A DNA stretch of 64,000 nt from Anodontia alba. Lineage: Eukaryota; Mollusca; Bivalvia; Lucinida; Lucinidae. Positions 22,891 through 34,731 of this stretch are shown here, piece by piece. Location of the stretch: positions 85,471,035-85,535,034 of the forward strand of contig OZ024821.1 in the NCBI GenBank assembly GCA_964016985.1. The letters are read 5' to 3'. The notes below the pieces were generated by a model, which was not told where the DNA came from, did no database searches, and worked only from the letters and a program-made list of their open reading frames with translations. A program made the position numbers and the translations under genes. The first letter of the stretch is position 1, and each line of letters begins with the position of its first letter.

Positions 22891-24562
22891 TACTTACCCC
22901 CAACTGGAAAGACACCTCCTACACAGATGTCACTAGGGAAACCATCAGACCTCAAAGTATTCTGTGATAGTTAGTCTGCAGTAGGAATACTTACCCTCAA
23001 CTGGAAAGACACCTCCTACACAGATGTCACTAGTGAAACCAGCAGACCTCAAAGTATTCTGTGATAGTCAGTCTGCAGTAGGAATACTTACCCTCAACTG
23101 GACAGACACCTCCTATACAGATGTCACTAGGGAAACCAGCAGACCGCAAAGTATTCTTTGATAGTCTGCAGTAAGAATACTTACTCTCAACTGGAAAGAC
23201 ACCTCCTACACAGATGTCACTAGGGAAACCAGCAGACCGCAAAGTGTTCTGTGATAGTTAGTCTGCAGTAGGAATACTTACCCCCAACTGGAAAAACACC
23301 TCCTACACAGATGTCACTAGGGAAACCATCAGACCTCAGTGTTCTGTGATAGTCAGTCTGCAGTAGGAATACTTACCCCCAACTGGAAAGACACCTCATA
23401 CACAGATGTCTCTAGGGAAACCAGCAGACTGCAAAGTGTTCTGTGATAGTTAGTCTGCAGTAGGAATACTTACCCCCAATTGGAAAGACACTCCTACATA
23501 GATGTCACTAGGGAAACCAGCAGACCTCAAAGTATTCTGTGATAGTCAGTCTGCAGTAGGAATACTTACTCCCAACTGGAAAGACACCTCCTACACAAAT
23601 GTCACTAGGGAAACCAGCAGACCTCAAAGTGTTCTGTGATAGTCTGCAGTAGGAATACTTACCCTCAACTGGAAAGACACCTCCTACACAGATGTCACTA
23701 GGGAAACCAGCAGACCTCAACGTGTTCTGTGATAGTCTGCAGTAGAAATACTTACCCTCAACTGGAAAGACACCTCCTATACAAATGTCACTAGGGAAAC
23801 CAGCAGACCTCAAAGTGTTCTGTGATAGTCTGCAGTAGGAATACTTACCCACAACTGGAAAGACACCTCCTACACAGATATCACTAGGGAAACCAGCAGA
23901 CCTCAAAGTATTCTATGATAGTCAGTCTGCAGTAGGAATACTTACCCTTACTTCCGAACCATGACCCTGTCCCACTACAGAAACCAGTCTGCAGAGGAGG
24001 CACTATTCTGCTGGGAGAGCTTGGCACGGTAATGATAGCAGTGGAATACTTCCTTCAATATCTCAACACAGCGGCCAGCAGACCTCAAAGTGTTCTGTGA
24101 TACTCAGTCTGCAGTAGGAATACTTACTCCCAACTGGAAAGACACCTCCTACACAGATGTCACTGGGGAAACCAGCAGACCGCAAAGTGTTCTGTGATAG
24201 TTAGTCTGCAGTAGGAATACTTATCCCCAACTGGAAAGACACTTCCTACACAGATGTCACTAGGGAAAACAGCAGACCTCAAAGTGTTCTGTGATAGTCT
24301 GCAGTAGGAATACTTACCCTCAACTGGAAAGACACCTCCTACACAGATGTCACTAGGGAAACCATCAGACCTCAAAGTGTTCTGTGATAGTTAGTCTGCA
24401 GCAGGAATACTTACCCTCAACTGGAAAGACACCTCCTACACAGATATCACTAGGGAAACCATCAGACCTCAAAGTATTCTGTGATAGTTAGGCTGCAGTA
24501 GGAATACTTACCCTCAACTGGAAAGACACCTCCTACACAGATGTCACTAGGCAAACCAGCAG
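22860..24562. repeat. 93-97-bp minisatellite derived from RNase H coding sequence
   Basis: Sixteen tandem units, each with TCTGCAGTAGGAATACTTAC, CAACTGGAAAGACACCTCCT and GATGTCACTAGGGAAACC. Read on the + strand a unit encodes VFCDSQSAVG and ILTLNWKDTSYTDVT, the third RNase H motif. Units of 93 bp keep frame (31 codons); 97-bp units carry an extra CAGT/TAGT and shift it. A second copy of the upstream segment 22717-22860 lies inside the array at 23951-24085. The long minus-strand frame at 23508-23906 is a by-product of 93-bp units. Confidence 0.9.
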
Positions 24563-24564
24563 AA

Positions 24565-26165
<1,601 letters not shown>

Positions 26166-26225
26166 TGTAAACATTTTACACTGTCCACAAGTACAGAAAG
26201 GTGACTCCTTCAGACCAGTTTTATT

Positions 26226-27210
26226 AGCTCATCTGAGCCTTTAAGCTTATAGTATAGGCAGGTTCTGCCATTGTCCACACTCTTCAGACGTCTTCTCCTC
26301 AGAAACCACTGGGCCAATCAAAGCCAGATTTCATATGGAACCTCAGTGGGTAAATTACTTTAAAAATCTTCTTCTCCAGAACCAAAGGGCCAATGGCCCT
26401 GGAGCTTAGTATGCAGCCTTAGGGACATGGGCCTAATAAAGTTTGAAAAAAATTTAACCTTGGGTTGACCGTGACCTTTTTCATGGAAAGGTTAAATTTT
26501 TTATATACCTAAAGGCAAAACTTTAAAAAATCTTGTCTGAAATTAGAAGGCTCAGGCCTTTGGATATTTGGTATGTGGTTTTGTCTTGCGGACCTCTACC
26601 AAGATTGTTCAAATTGTAACCCTGGGGTAAAAAATGGCTCTGCCCCAGGGGCCACTTGTTTTACATAGACACACACAGGAAAAAACTTTAAAATTTCTTC
26701 TCTGAAACTAGAAGACCCACTGGGCCAGTCATAGCCAGATTTCATATGGAGCCTCCATGGGCTGGGGGTACAAAAGTTTGTTCATCACAATTGGGTCACT
26801 AGGTCTACATATTTTTTTAAACCTTGTGTAAACTCTAGATTGAGACTACAGTTTTAATCCAATCTTCATGAAACTCCATCAGAATGTTTGTCTTGATGAT
26901 GTCTGAATCAAGTTTGAATATGGGTCATGTCAGGTCAAACATTAAGTCACTAGGTCAAATTTCTTTGAAACTTTAAGTGCTGTCAAAAGCTACAGTTTTG
27001 ACCCAGTCTTCATGAACTTCATCAGAAAATTATTTATTTCATAAGCCCAATTGATGTGACTAGTTCATACTAGACCATGATGTTAAATACTGCTTTGTAG
27101 TTTTATGCTGTACCATCCCAACCCACATCAGTGACCTTGAGGTCACTCAGGGTCACAGACTGAAGTTTTAGAGGCAGAGCATGATTCAGGCAAGCTACGC
27201 TGTCCTGCAA
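26226..27210 (+). repeat. Diverged satellite-carrier remnant
   Basis: Opens AGCTCATCTGAGCC, an altered form of the carrier 5' end. It then has mixed units with AAACCACTGGGCCAATC, CCAAGATTGTTCAAAT, GTCTTGATGATGTCTG and TAGGTCAAA, related to families A and B. No intact 3' hairpin was found. Confidence 0.55.
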
Positions 27211-27244
27211 CAGCTCTTATTTGTATTCTACTTTGTATTTACAG

Positions 27245-27281
27245 GTACTTTTTATGGACTTTGACATTGTACTGAAACAAG
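27245..27281 (+). other. 5' leader part of the TIR-domain gene exon
   Basis: A TTTGTATTTACAG acceptor precedes 27245, so transcription presumably begins upstream with a non-coding exon. The ATG at 27282 has A at -3. Confidence 0.55.
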
Positions 27282-27755
27282 ATGAATAACAATAATGTCA
27301 GCAAGCCTCTTTTTCCTGATAAACGGTATCATTTCCATGTCATTTACAATCATGCTCAATCCCCACATTCAGCAAATGAAGACAACAACCAGTCACTAGA
27401 ATATACTGAGACAGTTGTCAGTAGGCTTTCAAGGTTGGGGTTTGATAAAAGTTATTATCATAAAAGGGATGCAAGGCCAGGGCACAGTATGTTTGATGAG
27501 CTTTTCCGCGTAATTCGTGAGTCAGGATTCACCTTCTTAATTCTGACTCGAGGATTCTTGGACAACTGTTGGTCGATGTACAGTGGCATGTCAGCTTTCA
27601 AAAAACGGTTGGATAAAAGAAAAGGGCATAGGGTTATTGCTTTGGCATTTAATCTTACGGACAAGGAAATACCAGATGAGCTGTGTCATCATCATGTATT
27701 GCACTTTACTGGTGATTCTGAAGTGGATGATGGCGAATGGCAAAAATTAAAACAG
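27282..27755 (+). CDS. TIR-domain protein, coding exon 1
   Basis: Encodes residues 1-158 of a predicted 707-residue protein. Residues about 16-150 read as a TIR domain: first strand YHFHVIYNH (16-24), box 2 RDARPG (62-67), the following helix FDELFRVIRES, strand FTFLILT (83-89), and FLDNCW (92-97) corresponding to the box leading into the C helix. RVIALAF and the HHHVLHF strand follow. TIR domains mediate assembly of innate immune signalling complexes in animals, and some cleave NAD. The Glu that NAD-cleaving TIR domains carry just after this W is not evident here (W97-S-M-Y-S-G), so a scaffolding role is the better guess. The exon ends AAACAG|GTAACT in phase 0. There is no signal peptide or membrane segment, so a cytosolic protein is expected. 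Codon use is ordinary and unlike the surrounding repeats. It is not assignable to MyD88, SARM1 or TLRs from what can be seen. Confidence 0.8.
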
Positions 27756-27827
27756 GTAACTACATTTTATGAATGCTGTTGGATAGTTACATTTTACTGT
27801 CTGTGCACAGTGAATATCTAGACCTGC

Positions 27828-28075
27828 TTGCACATCTGAGCTGCGCCAAGTAAAAATGTGCCTTTGGGGCATGTGTGAACAGCAAAGGCCCAGATCAGAC
27901 TACATGGATGCTCAGACTGATCAGGACCATCGGTGTCTGCTGTCAGAACCATTCGATATACTATAGAATGTATCAATGGAGAGAAAAAGCCCAGATGAGA
28001 CCTTGCACATGTGCATAATGATGTAACCTCACATTTTGCGCATGCTCAAAGGCTTTTTTACTTGATACCGCCCAT
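27828..28075 (+). repeat. Dispersed repeat, first arm of an inverted pair
   Basis: AAAATGTGCCTTTGGGGCAT, CCCAGATCAGACTACATGGA and CATATTCTATAG-like blocks are found complemented at 28838-29078. Each arm also folds on itself. It lies in intron 1. Confidence 0.65.
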
Positions 28076-28093
28076 CTGTGTTCATAACTGTAC

Positions 28094-28190
28094 ATATGAG
28101 GGGTAAAAATTTTTCTTGTTTTTCCATGAAAACATGTTGTAGGCACAAAATGTATATTATCGGTACATGTTGAAGTGCCTGAGAGAAGTG
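28094..28190. repeat. Partial foldback family A copy
   Basis: TTTTTCTTGTTTTTCCATG and AAAACATGTTGTAGG match the left arm of family A. The right arm is missing. Confidence 0.5.
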
Positions 28191-28238
28191 GTTGTAATGA
28201 CTACCAACTGCTTATGTTTTTGTGCAGAAATGAGAAAC

Positions 28239-28434
28239 TTAGCCCTTGTCCTGCTGAACCCTTTGCAAACAGTGTAGATCCAGATAAGTTGGCTTCTGAA
28301 GCCAACTTATCTGGATCTGTACTTTGTCATTCAATATGTGAATTTATATCAACAATCTGGATTAAGTAATCTGATTGGCTGACAGTAAAGAAATGGGTGT
28401 GGCATTTTAATTTATTCAGCATGACAAGGGTTAA
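28239..28434. mobile_element. piggyBac-like MITE, copy 2
   Basis: TTAGCCCTTGTCCTGCTGAA at the left and CAGCATGACAAGGGTTAA at the right. The hairpin core GCAAACAGTGTAGATCCAGA is intact on the left; the right arm is slightly damaged. Confidence 0.75.
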
Positions 28435-28550
28435 TAATTTTTATTGAAAGAAGGGCAGCTTATCTAGGTACTGTTTTAAAACAGTATTGGCATCATTATG
28501 AGAATTTCTCTGTGTAAAACTACTGCATGTTTACTGATACTTTTTTTATG

Positions 28551-28826
28551 GTCCGACTGGAGATCAGGAGGTTGTGGGTTCGACCCCTACTGGGTCGGCA
28601 ACATTCTTTAGTGGAGATTGATCATGAAATATTTTCTATGGTCATTCTCTCCCTTCCCCTGATTCAGGAAAGGCAATTGTCAGTTTCTGGCGAAAGAATG
28701 TGCACAATACTGGTTAATCACTTAGAGGATTAAGCCTGCCCAGTTAATGTGTGGTTAGGTAAACTGACTGTGCTCAAGATGACCCCAATGGGTTGACTGG
28801 GTTGTAAAACCTCAACACAAACACAA
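28551..28826 (+). mobile_element. SINE 1 (tRNA-derived), 5'-truncated copy
   Basis: Begins inside the tRNA-like head (GTCCGACTGGAGATCAGGAG, then GGTTCGACCCC). It continues through the full body to an ACACAAACACAAA tail. It is more diverged than the other copies. Flanks ACTTTTTTTATG and AACTTTATATG may be a mutated duplication. Confidence 0.8.
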
Positions 28827-28837
28827 ACTTTATATGG

Positions 28838-29078
28838 GTTGCGACAAGTGAAAAAGTGCTTTTGAGCATGCACAAAATGTGCAGATTCACATCGTCCTGT
28901 GCATGCACAAGATCTGATCCAGCCTTTGCCCTCCACTGATACATTCTATAGTATCCAATGATTCTGGCAGTGGACAGCAAAGCCCCTGATCAGACTGTAC
29001 ATCCATGCAGTCTGATCTGGGCTTTTGTTGACAGCACATGTCCCAAAGGCACATTTTCATTTGGCGCTGCTCATGTAA
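28838..29078 (-). repeat. Dispersed repeat, second arm of an inverted pair
   Basis: Complement of 27828-28075 with roughly three quarters of positions matching (for example CAGATCAGACTGCATGGATG when complemented). Confidence 0.65.
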
Positions 29079-29694
29079 TATACTCCCAGAACTGGTGGGT
29101 GCCTTCTATATGGTATGTGAATAATCCTAGCAGCAAGTTATTATGTGAAAGATGTCATAGTTAGGAATCTAAATGATTTTGGTAAACAATATTCCATTCA
29201 GAATACCATACAGATACAAATACATTTAATTATGATAATTGAGCAGTTAACAAAACAATGAAAGAGATATAGAACAATACAGAAGTAAGTCAAAGGACTT
29301 GTTTAGAATCTGTTTAGGATGATTTAGGTATTCAGACGTTATACACTTACTAACTCTTTCCCTACTAGTGGTGAACTTTGTCATCTATTGGTAACCTTTG
29401 CAAACAGTTTGGACCCAGATCAGGCTCATCAAAAGTCGGGCCTAATCTGGATCCAACCTGTTTGACACTGATGGTGTTCCTGAAAGATTTTTTTTTGAGA
29501 AAGTTAATTTAAAAGAAAAAATCCACAGATGACAAAAAAGCATGCAAAATTACCCAGCGTGTAAAGAGTTAACACTTTGTACACACTACACACCTCAATG
29601 GTCAAATTTAACAGAAATGTTCTCTGCTGGAATCACCCAGTATGCTTTTCATTAATGCTACAGAGAGCCTGAATATTAGTTGTAAATACAATAG
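29079..29694. other. Intron 1, one eroded MITE
   Basis: TTTGCAAACAGTTTGGACCC and CTAATCTGGATCCAACCTGT (29397-29465) form another hairpin core, within outer AACTCTTTCCCTACTAG and GTAAAGAGTTAA. No coding signal. Confidence 0.5.
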
Positions 29695-29862
29695 TGGTGT
29701 GTGTCTGAATATTTGGAGCAAATAAAGTATTAGCATGCTTGAATATTTGGGGAACCACATTTACTCTAAGAGTTTTGACAGAATGGCTTGAGCAACAGTG
29801 TAGACCTTGATCAATTGCAACAGAATATGGCATCTGATCAGGGTCTGCCTTTTTGTTACTCA
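29695..29862. repeat. Eroded TTAGGGTAAATATGG-family copy
   Basis: Holds CTTGAGCAACAGTGTAGACC, GCATCTGATCAGGGTCTGCC and GAATATTTGGGG phrases of the family. Confidence 0.5.
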
Positions 29863-29871
29863 TTAGTCACT

Positions 29872-30064
29872 TTAACCCTTAAAATACTAAGCAAAATTGT
29901 AGCAGACGGCGTTCAACTTTTTGCATTATTATTATTTTTCAGAGAAGATAATACTTGGTAGACAATTCACATGAAACGTCAAACTTTCTTTGAAAAATAC
30001 ACACACAAAAAAAAATAACAAGAATGTTGTATGCTGCTGTTGGGATTAGTACTTTAAGGGTTAG
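29872..30064. mobile_element. Foldback element, TTAACCCTTAAA-ended
   Basis: TTAACCCTTAAAATACTAA at the left matches GATTAGTACTTTAAGGGTTA at the right. The interior has the CACATGAAACGTCAAA core. Confidence 0.65.
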
Positions 30065-30109
30065 TAGATAGCAAAAAGGATTTTTTCAAAGATTAAGATA
30101 AGTAAGGTA

Positions 30110-30320
30110 AGAACTTAATTTTTTGCATGCTGGGTAAAATTTTCAGCAGACGACATTTTGAAATATTTTTCTTATTTTCCTAGAAAATAGGATTTGACAC
30201 CTCATGAAAATTGTCTCCTAAGAAGTCGATTTGCATAAGATCCTATTTTCTAGGAAATATAAGAAAAATATCATCAATTTTCCATCTGCATAATTTACCG
30301 AGAGCATGGTAAGTTTTAAG
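30110..30320. mobile_element. Foldback element (GTCTCC core)
   Basis: CAGACGACATTTTGAAATAT, TTTCCTAGAAAATAGGATTT and ATGAAAATTGTCTCC are followed by complementary CCTATTTTCTAGGAAATAT and GTCATCTGC-like sequence. Confidence 0.65.
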
Positions 30321-30390
30321 GTGTTCGAATATTTAGGGGAAGATTTGTACATACATGTATGTTAATTCAAAAGTTGTTTGGTTTTTTTTT

Positions 30391-30609
30391 CTTTTTATCT
30401 TATCCAAGAATAAGTTTTCACTTACTGTGACAGTTTTGGTTCTCATCGAGGATTATTATCGGACTGTGACTTTGACCTTGTGACATCAGGGGACTTGGAC
30501 TGCTTACCACTAGACTGGTTACTAATGGTAAGCCTGATTACCACAAGAAGTCTGTGAGAACTGGAACTGTCAGAATAAGTGAAAATTTCTTCTTGGATAA
30601 GATAAAAAG
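30391..30609. mobile_element. Foldback element with ~60-bp arms
   Basis: CTTTTTATCTTATCCAAGAA on the left and TTCTTGGATAAGATAAAAAG on the right. The pairing continues through TTTTCACTTA/TAAGTGAAAA, GACAGTT/AACTGTC and GGTTCTCA/TGAGAACT. The element ends 87 bases before coding exon 2. Confidence 0.8.
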
Positions 30610-30696
30610 AAATTTTTGGATTGATATGATATTCTATCCTGAAGAACTTATTCAGTGAAGTATCATAAATATGGTATTACCGGTATTTAATTTCAG

Positions 30697-30748
30697 GTGA
30701 TGTGTGATGGTGATAACCTGGAACCAATCACTCATCCTGCTGTGTCCG
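30697..30748 (+). CDS. TIR-domain protein, coding exon 2
   Basis: A 52-base exon between a good acceptor (TATTTAATTTCAG) and a strong donor (CCG|GTAAGTAC). Entering in phase 0 from exon 1 it reads VMCDGDNLEPITHPAVS plus one base, so it leaves in phase 1. The first residues complete the last helix of the TIR domain (WQKLKQ from exon 1 joined to VMCDGD). Exon size and phase fit both neighbours without adjustment. Its small size leaves room for error, but the signals are convincing. Confidence 0.7.
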
Positions 30749-30768
30749 GTAAGTACAGTACTATATTG

Positions 30769-30985
30769 TATTCATCCTAAATATTGAGACATCAGAACTC
30801 CTTTCCATACTTGTCCTAAAATTTGAACACCCATTTTACCACCTGTTGATGAGTCTAAAATATTGCTGCGTAAGTTTGCAAACAGTGTAGACCCTGATCA
30901 TGATCAGATGCAACATTTTGCAGTGTCTGATATGGGTCTACACGGTTTGCTCAGGCCTGTCTGTCCCAATACTTAAGGTTATAAG
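30769..30985 (-). mobile_element. TTAGGGTAAATATGG-family MITE, copy 2
   Basis: Complement orientation. ATCCTAAATATTGAGACATC lies at the left. TTGCAAACAGTGTAGACCCT and its hairpin partner TGGGTCTACACGGTTTGC are followed by TCAGGCCTGTCTGTCCCAA at the right. Confidence 0.7.
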
Positions 30986-30989
30986 GGTA

Positions 30990-31175
30990 CCCTAAATCCT
31001 TTACCACTCTGGGCAGATTCATCTGATGACAAATTGATGAAATTTTTCTTATTTTTCCAGAAAGTAGCTTAGGAGACAGTTTGCATGAAATGTCAAAACC
31101 TATTTTCTGGGAAAGGTAAAAAAACATTTCAAAATGTCTGCTGAACTTTTTACCCAGCATGCTAGGCGTTAATAT
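30990..31175. repeat. Foldback element copy
   Basis: Contains TTTTTCTTATTTTTCCAG, AGGAGACAGTTTGCATGAAA and TGTCAAAACCTATTTTCTGG, then TTACCCAGCATGCTAGG. Confidence 0.6.
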
Positions 31176-31276
31176 GCTGCTTTAAGCTTAACACTTTGCA
31201 TTACATACAGGTGCTGTATAGGCATCCAGTTTTCAGTCCATCTGTCCGCCAACATTTGCGACCACACTGGCGTTCA

Positions 31277-31520
31277 GGGCCCAGTTGTTCAAAGCTAACA
31301 ATGTCATTAGTTAACGATTCGTTAAAATTTACATCGAGTGATACACAAATATGCTGAAATTTTTTGCTGAAAAAATGTAAGTAGCTTTTGCGGTGCAAAA
31401 GCTACTCACATTTTTTCAGCAGAAAATATCAGAATATTGTGTATTGAATCTTCTAAAACAGTTAACGAAATGGCCCTTAACGAGCTCGTTAAGCTAACGA
31501 TGCTTTGAACAACTGGGCCC
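31277..31520. mobile_element. GGGCCCAGTTGTTCAAAGC foldback MITE, copy 1
   Basis: Ends GGGCCCAGTTGTTCAAAGC and its complement GCTTTGAACAACTGGGCCC. The centre is AAAAATGTAAGTAGCTTTTG with its partner CAAAAGCTACTCACATTTTT. Copy 2 is at 57236-57469 in the opposite orientation. A partial copy is at 36740-36850. Confidence 0.85.
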
Positions 31521-31733
31521 AGGTCAATTTCTGAATAACTAATACACCTAAAATCATTTTACTTTGCATACACTTTCTTAATAAGGAATCAAACAGTAGG
31601 GTATCATTTTGTGACCATGACCTTTTTTTATACCTTTCCACATGATAGTGCCAGGGTATTATGGTTTGACATTGAATTCTGTGTGTCTGTCTGTCCATCT
31701 GCCTGTCAGTCATCTGTTTGTCCGTTTTTTGTT

Positions 31734-34458
31734 AGCTCACCTGAGCAAAAGCTCAGGGTGAGCTACTGTCATCACCCTATGTCCGTCGTCCGTCGTCAAC
31801 AATTAGTTTGTTAACACTCTAGAGGTCACAGTTTTGACCCAATCTTGATGAAACATGGTCAGAATGTTTGCCTCTATGAAATCTAGGTCAGGTTCGATAC
31901 TGGGTGACTTGGGGTCAAAAACTAGGTCACCAGGTCAAATCAAAGGAAAAACTTTTTAACATTCTAGAGGTCATAGTTTTGACCCAATCTTGATGAAACA
32001 CTCAAAATGTTTGCCTCTATTAAATCTAGGCCAAGTTCGAAACTGGGTCACCTGGGGTCAAAAACTAGGTCACCGGGCCAGATCAGCAGAAAACATTGTT
32101 AACACTCTAGTGGTCACATTTTTCAAGCAATCATCATGAATCTTGCTCAATATGTTTGTCTTGATGATTTCTAGGTCAAGTTCGAAACTGGGTCACTTGG
32201 GGTCAAAAACTAGGTCACCTGGCCAAATCAGCAGAAAACCTTGTTAACACTCTAGCGGTCACATTTTTGAAGTAATCATCATGAATTTTGCTCAAAATGT
32301 TTGTCTTGATGATTTCTAGGACAAGTTCGAAACTGGGTCACTTGGAGTCAAAAACTAGGTCACCGGGCCAAATCAGCAAAAAACCTTGTTAACACTCTAG
32401 CGGTCACATTTTTCAAGCAATCATCATGAATCTTGCTCAAAATGTTTGTCTTGATGAGTTCTAGGTCAAGTTTGAAACTGGGTCACTTGGAGTCAAAAAC
32501 TAGGTCACCGGGCCAGATCAGCAGAAAACCTTGTTAACACTCTAGCGGTCACATTTTTCAAGTAATCATCATGAATCTTGCTCAAAATGTTTTTCTTGAT
32601 GATTTCTGGGTCAAGTTTGAAACTGGGTCATGTGGTATCAAAAACTAGGTCACCAGGCCAAACCAGTAGAAAACCTTGTTAACACTCTAGTGGTCACATT
32701 TTTGAAGCAATAATCATGAATCTTGCTCAAAATGTTTGTCTTGATGAGTTCTAGGATATGTTTGAAATCGGGTCACATGGGGTCAAAAACTAGGTCACCG
32801 GGCCAAATCAGCAGAAAACCCTGTTAACACTCTAGCGGTCACATTTTTGAAGCAATCATCATGAATCTGGCTCAAAATGTTTGTCTTGATGATTTCTAGG
32901 TCAAGTTCGAAACTGGAACACCTGGGGTCAAAAACTAGGTCACCTGGCCAAATCAGCATAAAATCTTGTTATCACTCTAGCGGTCACATTTTTCAAGCAA
33001 TCATCATGAATCTTGCTTAAAATGTTTGTCTTGATGAGTTCTAGGTCAAGTTTGAAACTGGGTCACTTGGAGTCAAAAACTAGGTCACCTGGCCAAATCA
33101 GCAGAAAACTTTTTTAAAACTCTAGCGGTCACATTTTTAAGCAATCATCATGAATCTTGCTCAAAATGTTTGTCTTGATGATTTTTAGGTCTGGTTCAAA
33201 ACTGGGTCACCTGGGGTCAAAACTAGGTCACCTGGCCAGATCAGCAGAAAACCTTGTTAACACTCTAGTGGTCACATTTTTCAAGCAATCATCATGAATC
33301 TTGCTCAACATGTTTGTCCTGATGATTTCTAGGTCAAGTTTGAAACTGGGTCACTTGGGGTCAAAAACTAGGTCACCTGGCCAATCAGCAGAAAACCTTG
33401 TTAACACTCTAGCGGTCACATTTTTGAAGCAATCATCATGAATCTTGCTCAAAATGTTTGTCTTGATGATTTCTAGGTCAAGTTTGAAACTGGGTCACAT
33501 GGGCTCAAAAACTAGGTGACCTGGCCAAAGCAGCAGAAAACTGTTAACACTCCAGAGGTCACATTTTTGAAATAATCATCATAAATATTGCTCAAAATGT
33601 TTGTCTTGATGATTTCTAGGTTTAGTTTAAAACAAGGTCACTTGATATCAGCCGGCCTCGGTGGCTCAGTTGGATGCGCCGTCCGACTGGAGACCAGGAG
33701 GTCGCGGGTTCAACCCCCGCCGAGGTCGGCAACATTCTTTCGTGGAGATTGATCATGAAATATTTTCTACGGTCATTCTCTCCCTTCCGCTGATTCAAGA
33801 AGGGCAGTTGTCAGTTTCTGGCGAAAGAATGTGCACAGTACTGGTTAACCGCTTAGAGGACTAAGCCTGCCCAGTAAACGTGTGGTTAGGTAAACTGACC
33901 GCGCTCGACATGACCCCATTGGGTTGACTGGGCCGTAAAACCTCAACACAAACAAACACTTGATATCAAAAACTAGTTCACCTGGCCAAATCAAAGGAAA
34001 ACCTTGTTGATGCTCCAGAGGTCACATTTTTGAAGTGCTCATCATGAATCTTGCTCAAAATGTTTGTCTTGATGATTTCAAGGTGATGTATAGTTTTCTG
34101 TCCAGTGACTCTTATAAGTTTTTCCATTTAGGTCAGTTTCTCAGTAATTATTGGTCCTACCGAGTGATATTTGGTACTTGTGAAGTGTTTGTGTTTAGGT
34201 CAGTTTCTCAGTAACTTGCTCCTACAGCCAGTGATACTTAGTACATGCATACATCTTAGCATGGCCTCTTGAGTGCAGTCATCCATATTTGACCTTGACC
34301 TTTATTTCGCAGTCCATTAGACTGCTACATTGTCTTACTTGTTAATATAATCATTTTGAACTTTGATCAGAATGTTTGCCTTGATCAGTTCTAGATCAGG
34401 CTCTCAAAGTGCTATGTTGCTCAGGTGAGCCTTACAGGGCCATGATGGCCCTCTTGTT
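31734..34458 (+). mobile_element. Satellite-bearing element, family B (copy 2)
   Basis: Same 5' and 3' ends as 16679-20513 (3' hairpin GGGCCATGATGGCCC, then CTCTTGTTT). About 15 units of the same ~144-bp repeat. It is interrupted by a SINE at 33651-33956, whose empty site is preserved in copy 1 at 20009-20020. It lies in intron 2 of the TIR-domain gene. Confidence 0.8.
33651..33956 (+). mobile_element. SINE 1 (tRNA-derived), full-length copy
   Basis: 306 bp. The tRNA-like head has box A-like TGGCTCAGTTGG and box B-like GGTTCAACCCC. A body of about 210 bp follows, then an ACACAAACAAA tail. CACTTGATATCA flanks it on both sides (33639-33650 and 33957-33968). The head is a SINE promoter, not a tRNA gene: the anticodon stem (TCCGA/CCAGG) pairs poorly. 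Confidence 0.92.
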
Positions 34459-34731
34459 TCTGAATGATAACTGGAGTAAACATCAATGGATTTTTATCAA
34501 ACTTGGTATGTGCATTGATATTATGGAGATTTGGTTTTGTTGGCTAATGGGCAAAGTTCGTCAATTTTGACAGAGTTATCTGCTTGCCACAAGTCCGTAT
34601 TTTCGTTTCCGGACAATAACTTGAGTAAAAATGTCAATGGATTTTCACCAACATTGGTATTTGCATTGATATTGTAGAGATCTGGTTTGGGATTGCTAAT
34701 GGGTAAATTTCGTCTATTTTTGACAGAGTTA

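Noticed and set aside
23508..23906. Minus-strand protein with 31-residue repeats
   Set aside because: The frame stays open only because 93-bp units keep phase; the coding sense is the opposite strand (RNase H) and neighbouring 97-bp units break it.
22860..24562. CRISPR-like array
   Set aside because: Units are contiguous 93-97-bp tandem repeats without distinct spacers, in a eukaryotic genome.
33651..33735. tRNA gene
   Set aside because: Box A and B sequences are present, but the anticodon stem pairs poorly and the head continues into a SINE body with target duplications. The same holds at 17204, 41225, 57775 and 60673.
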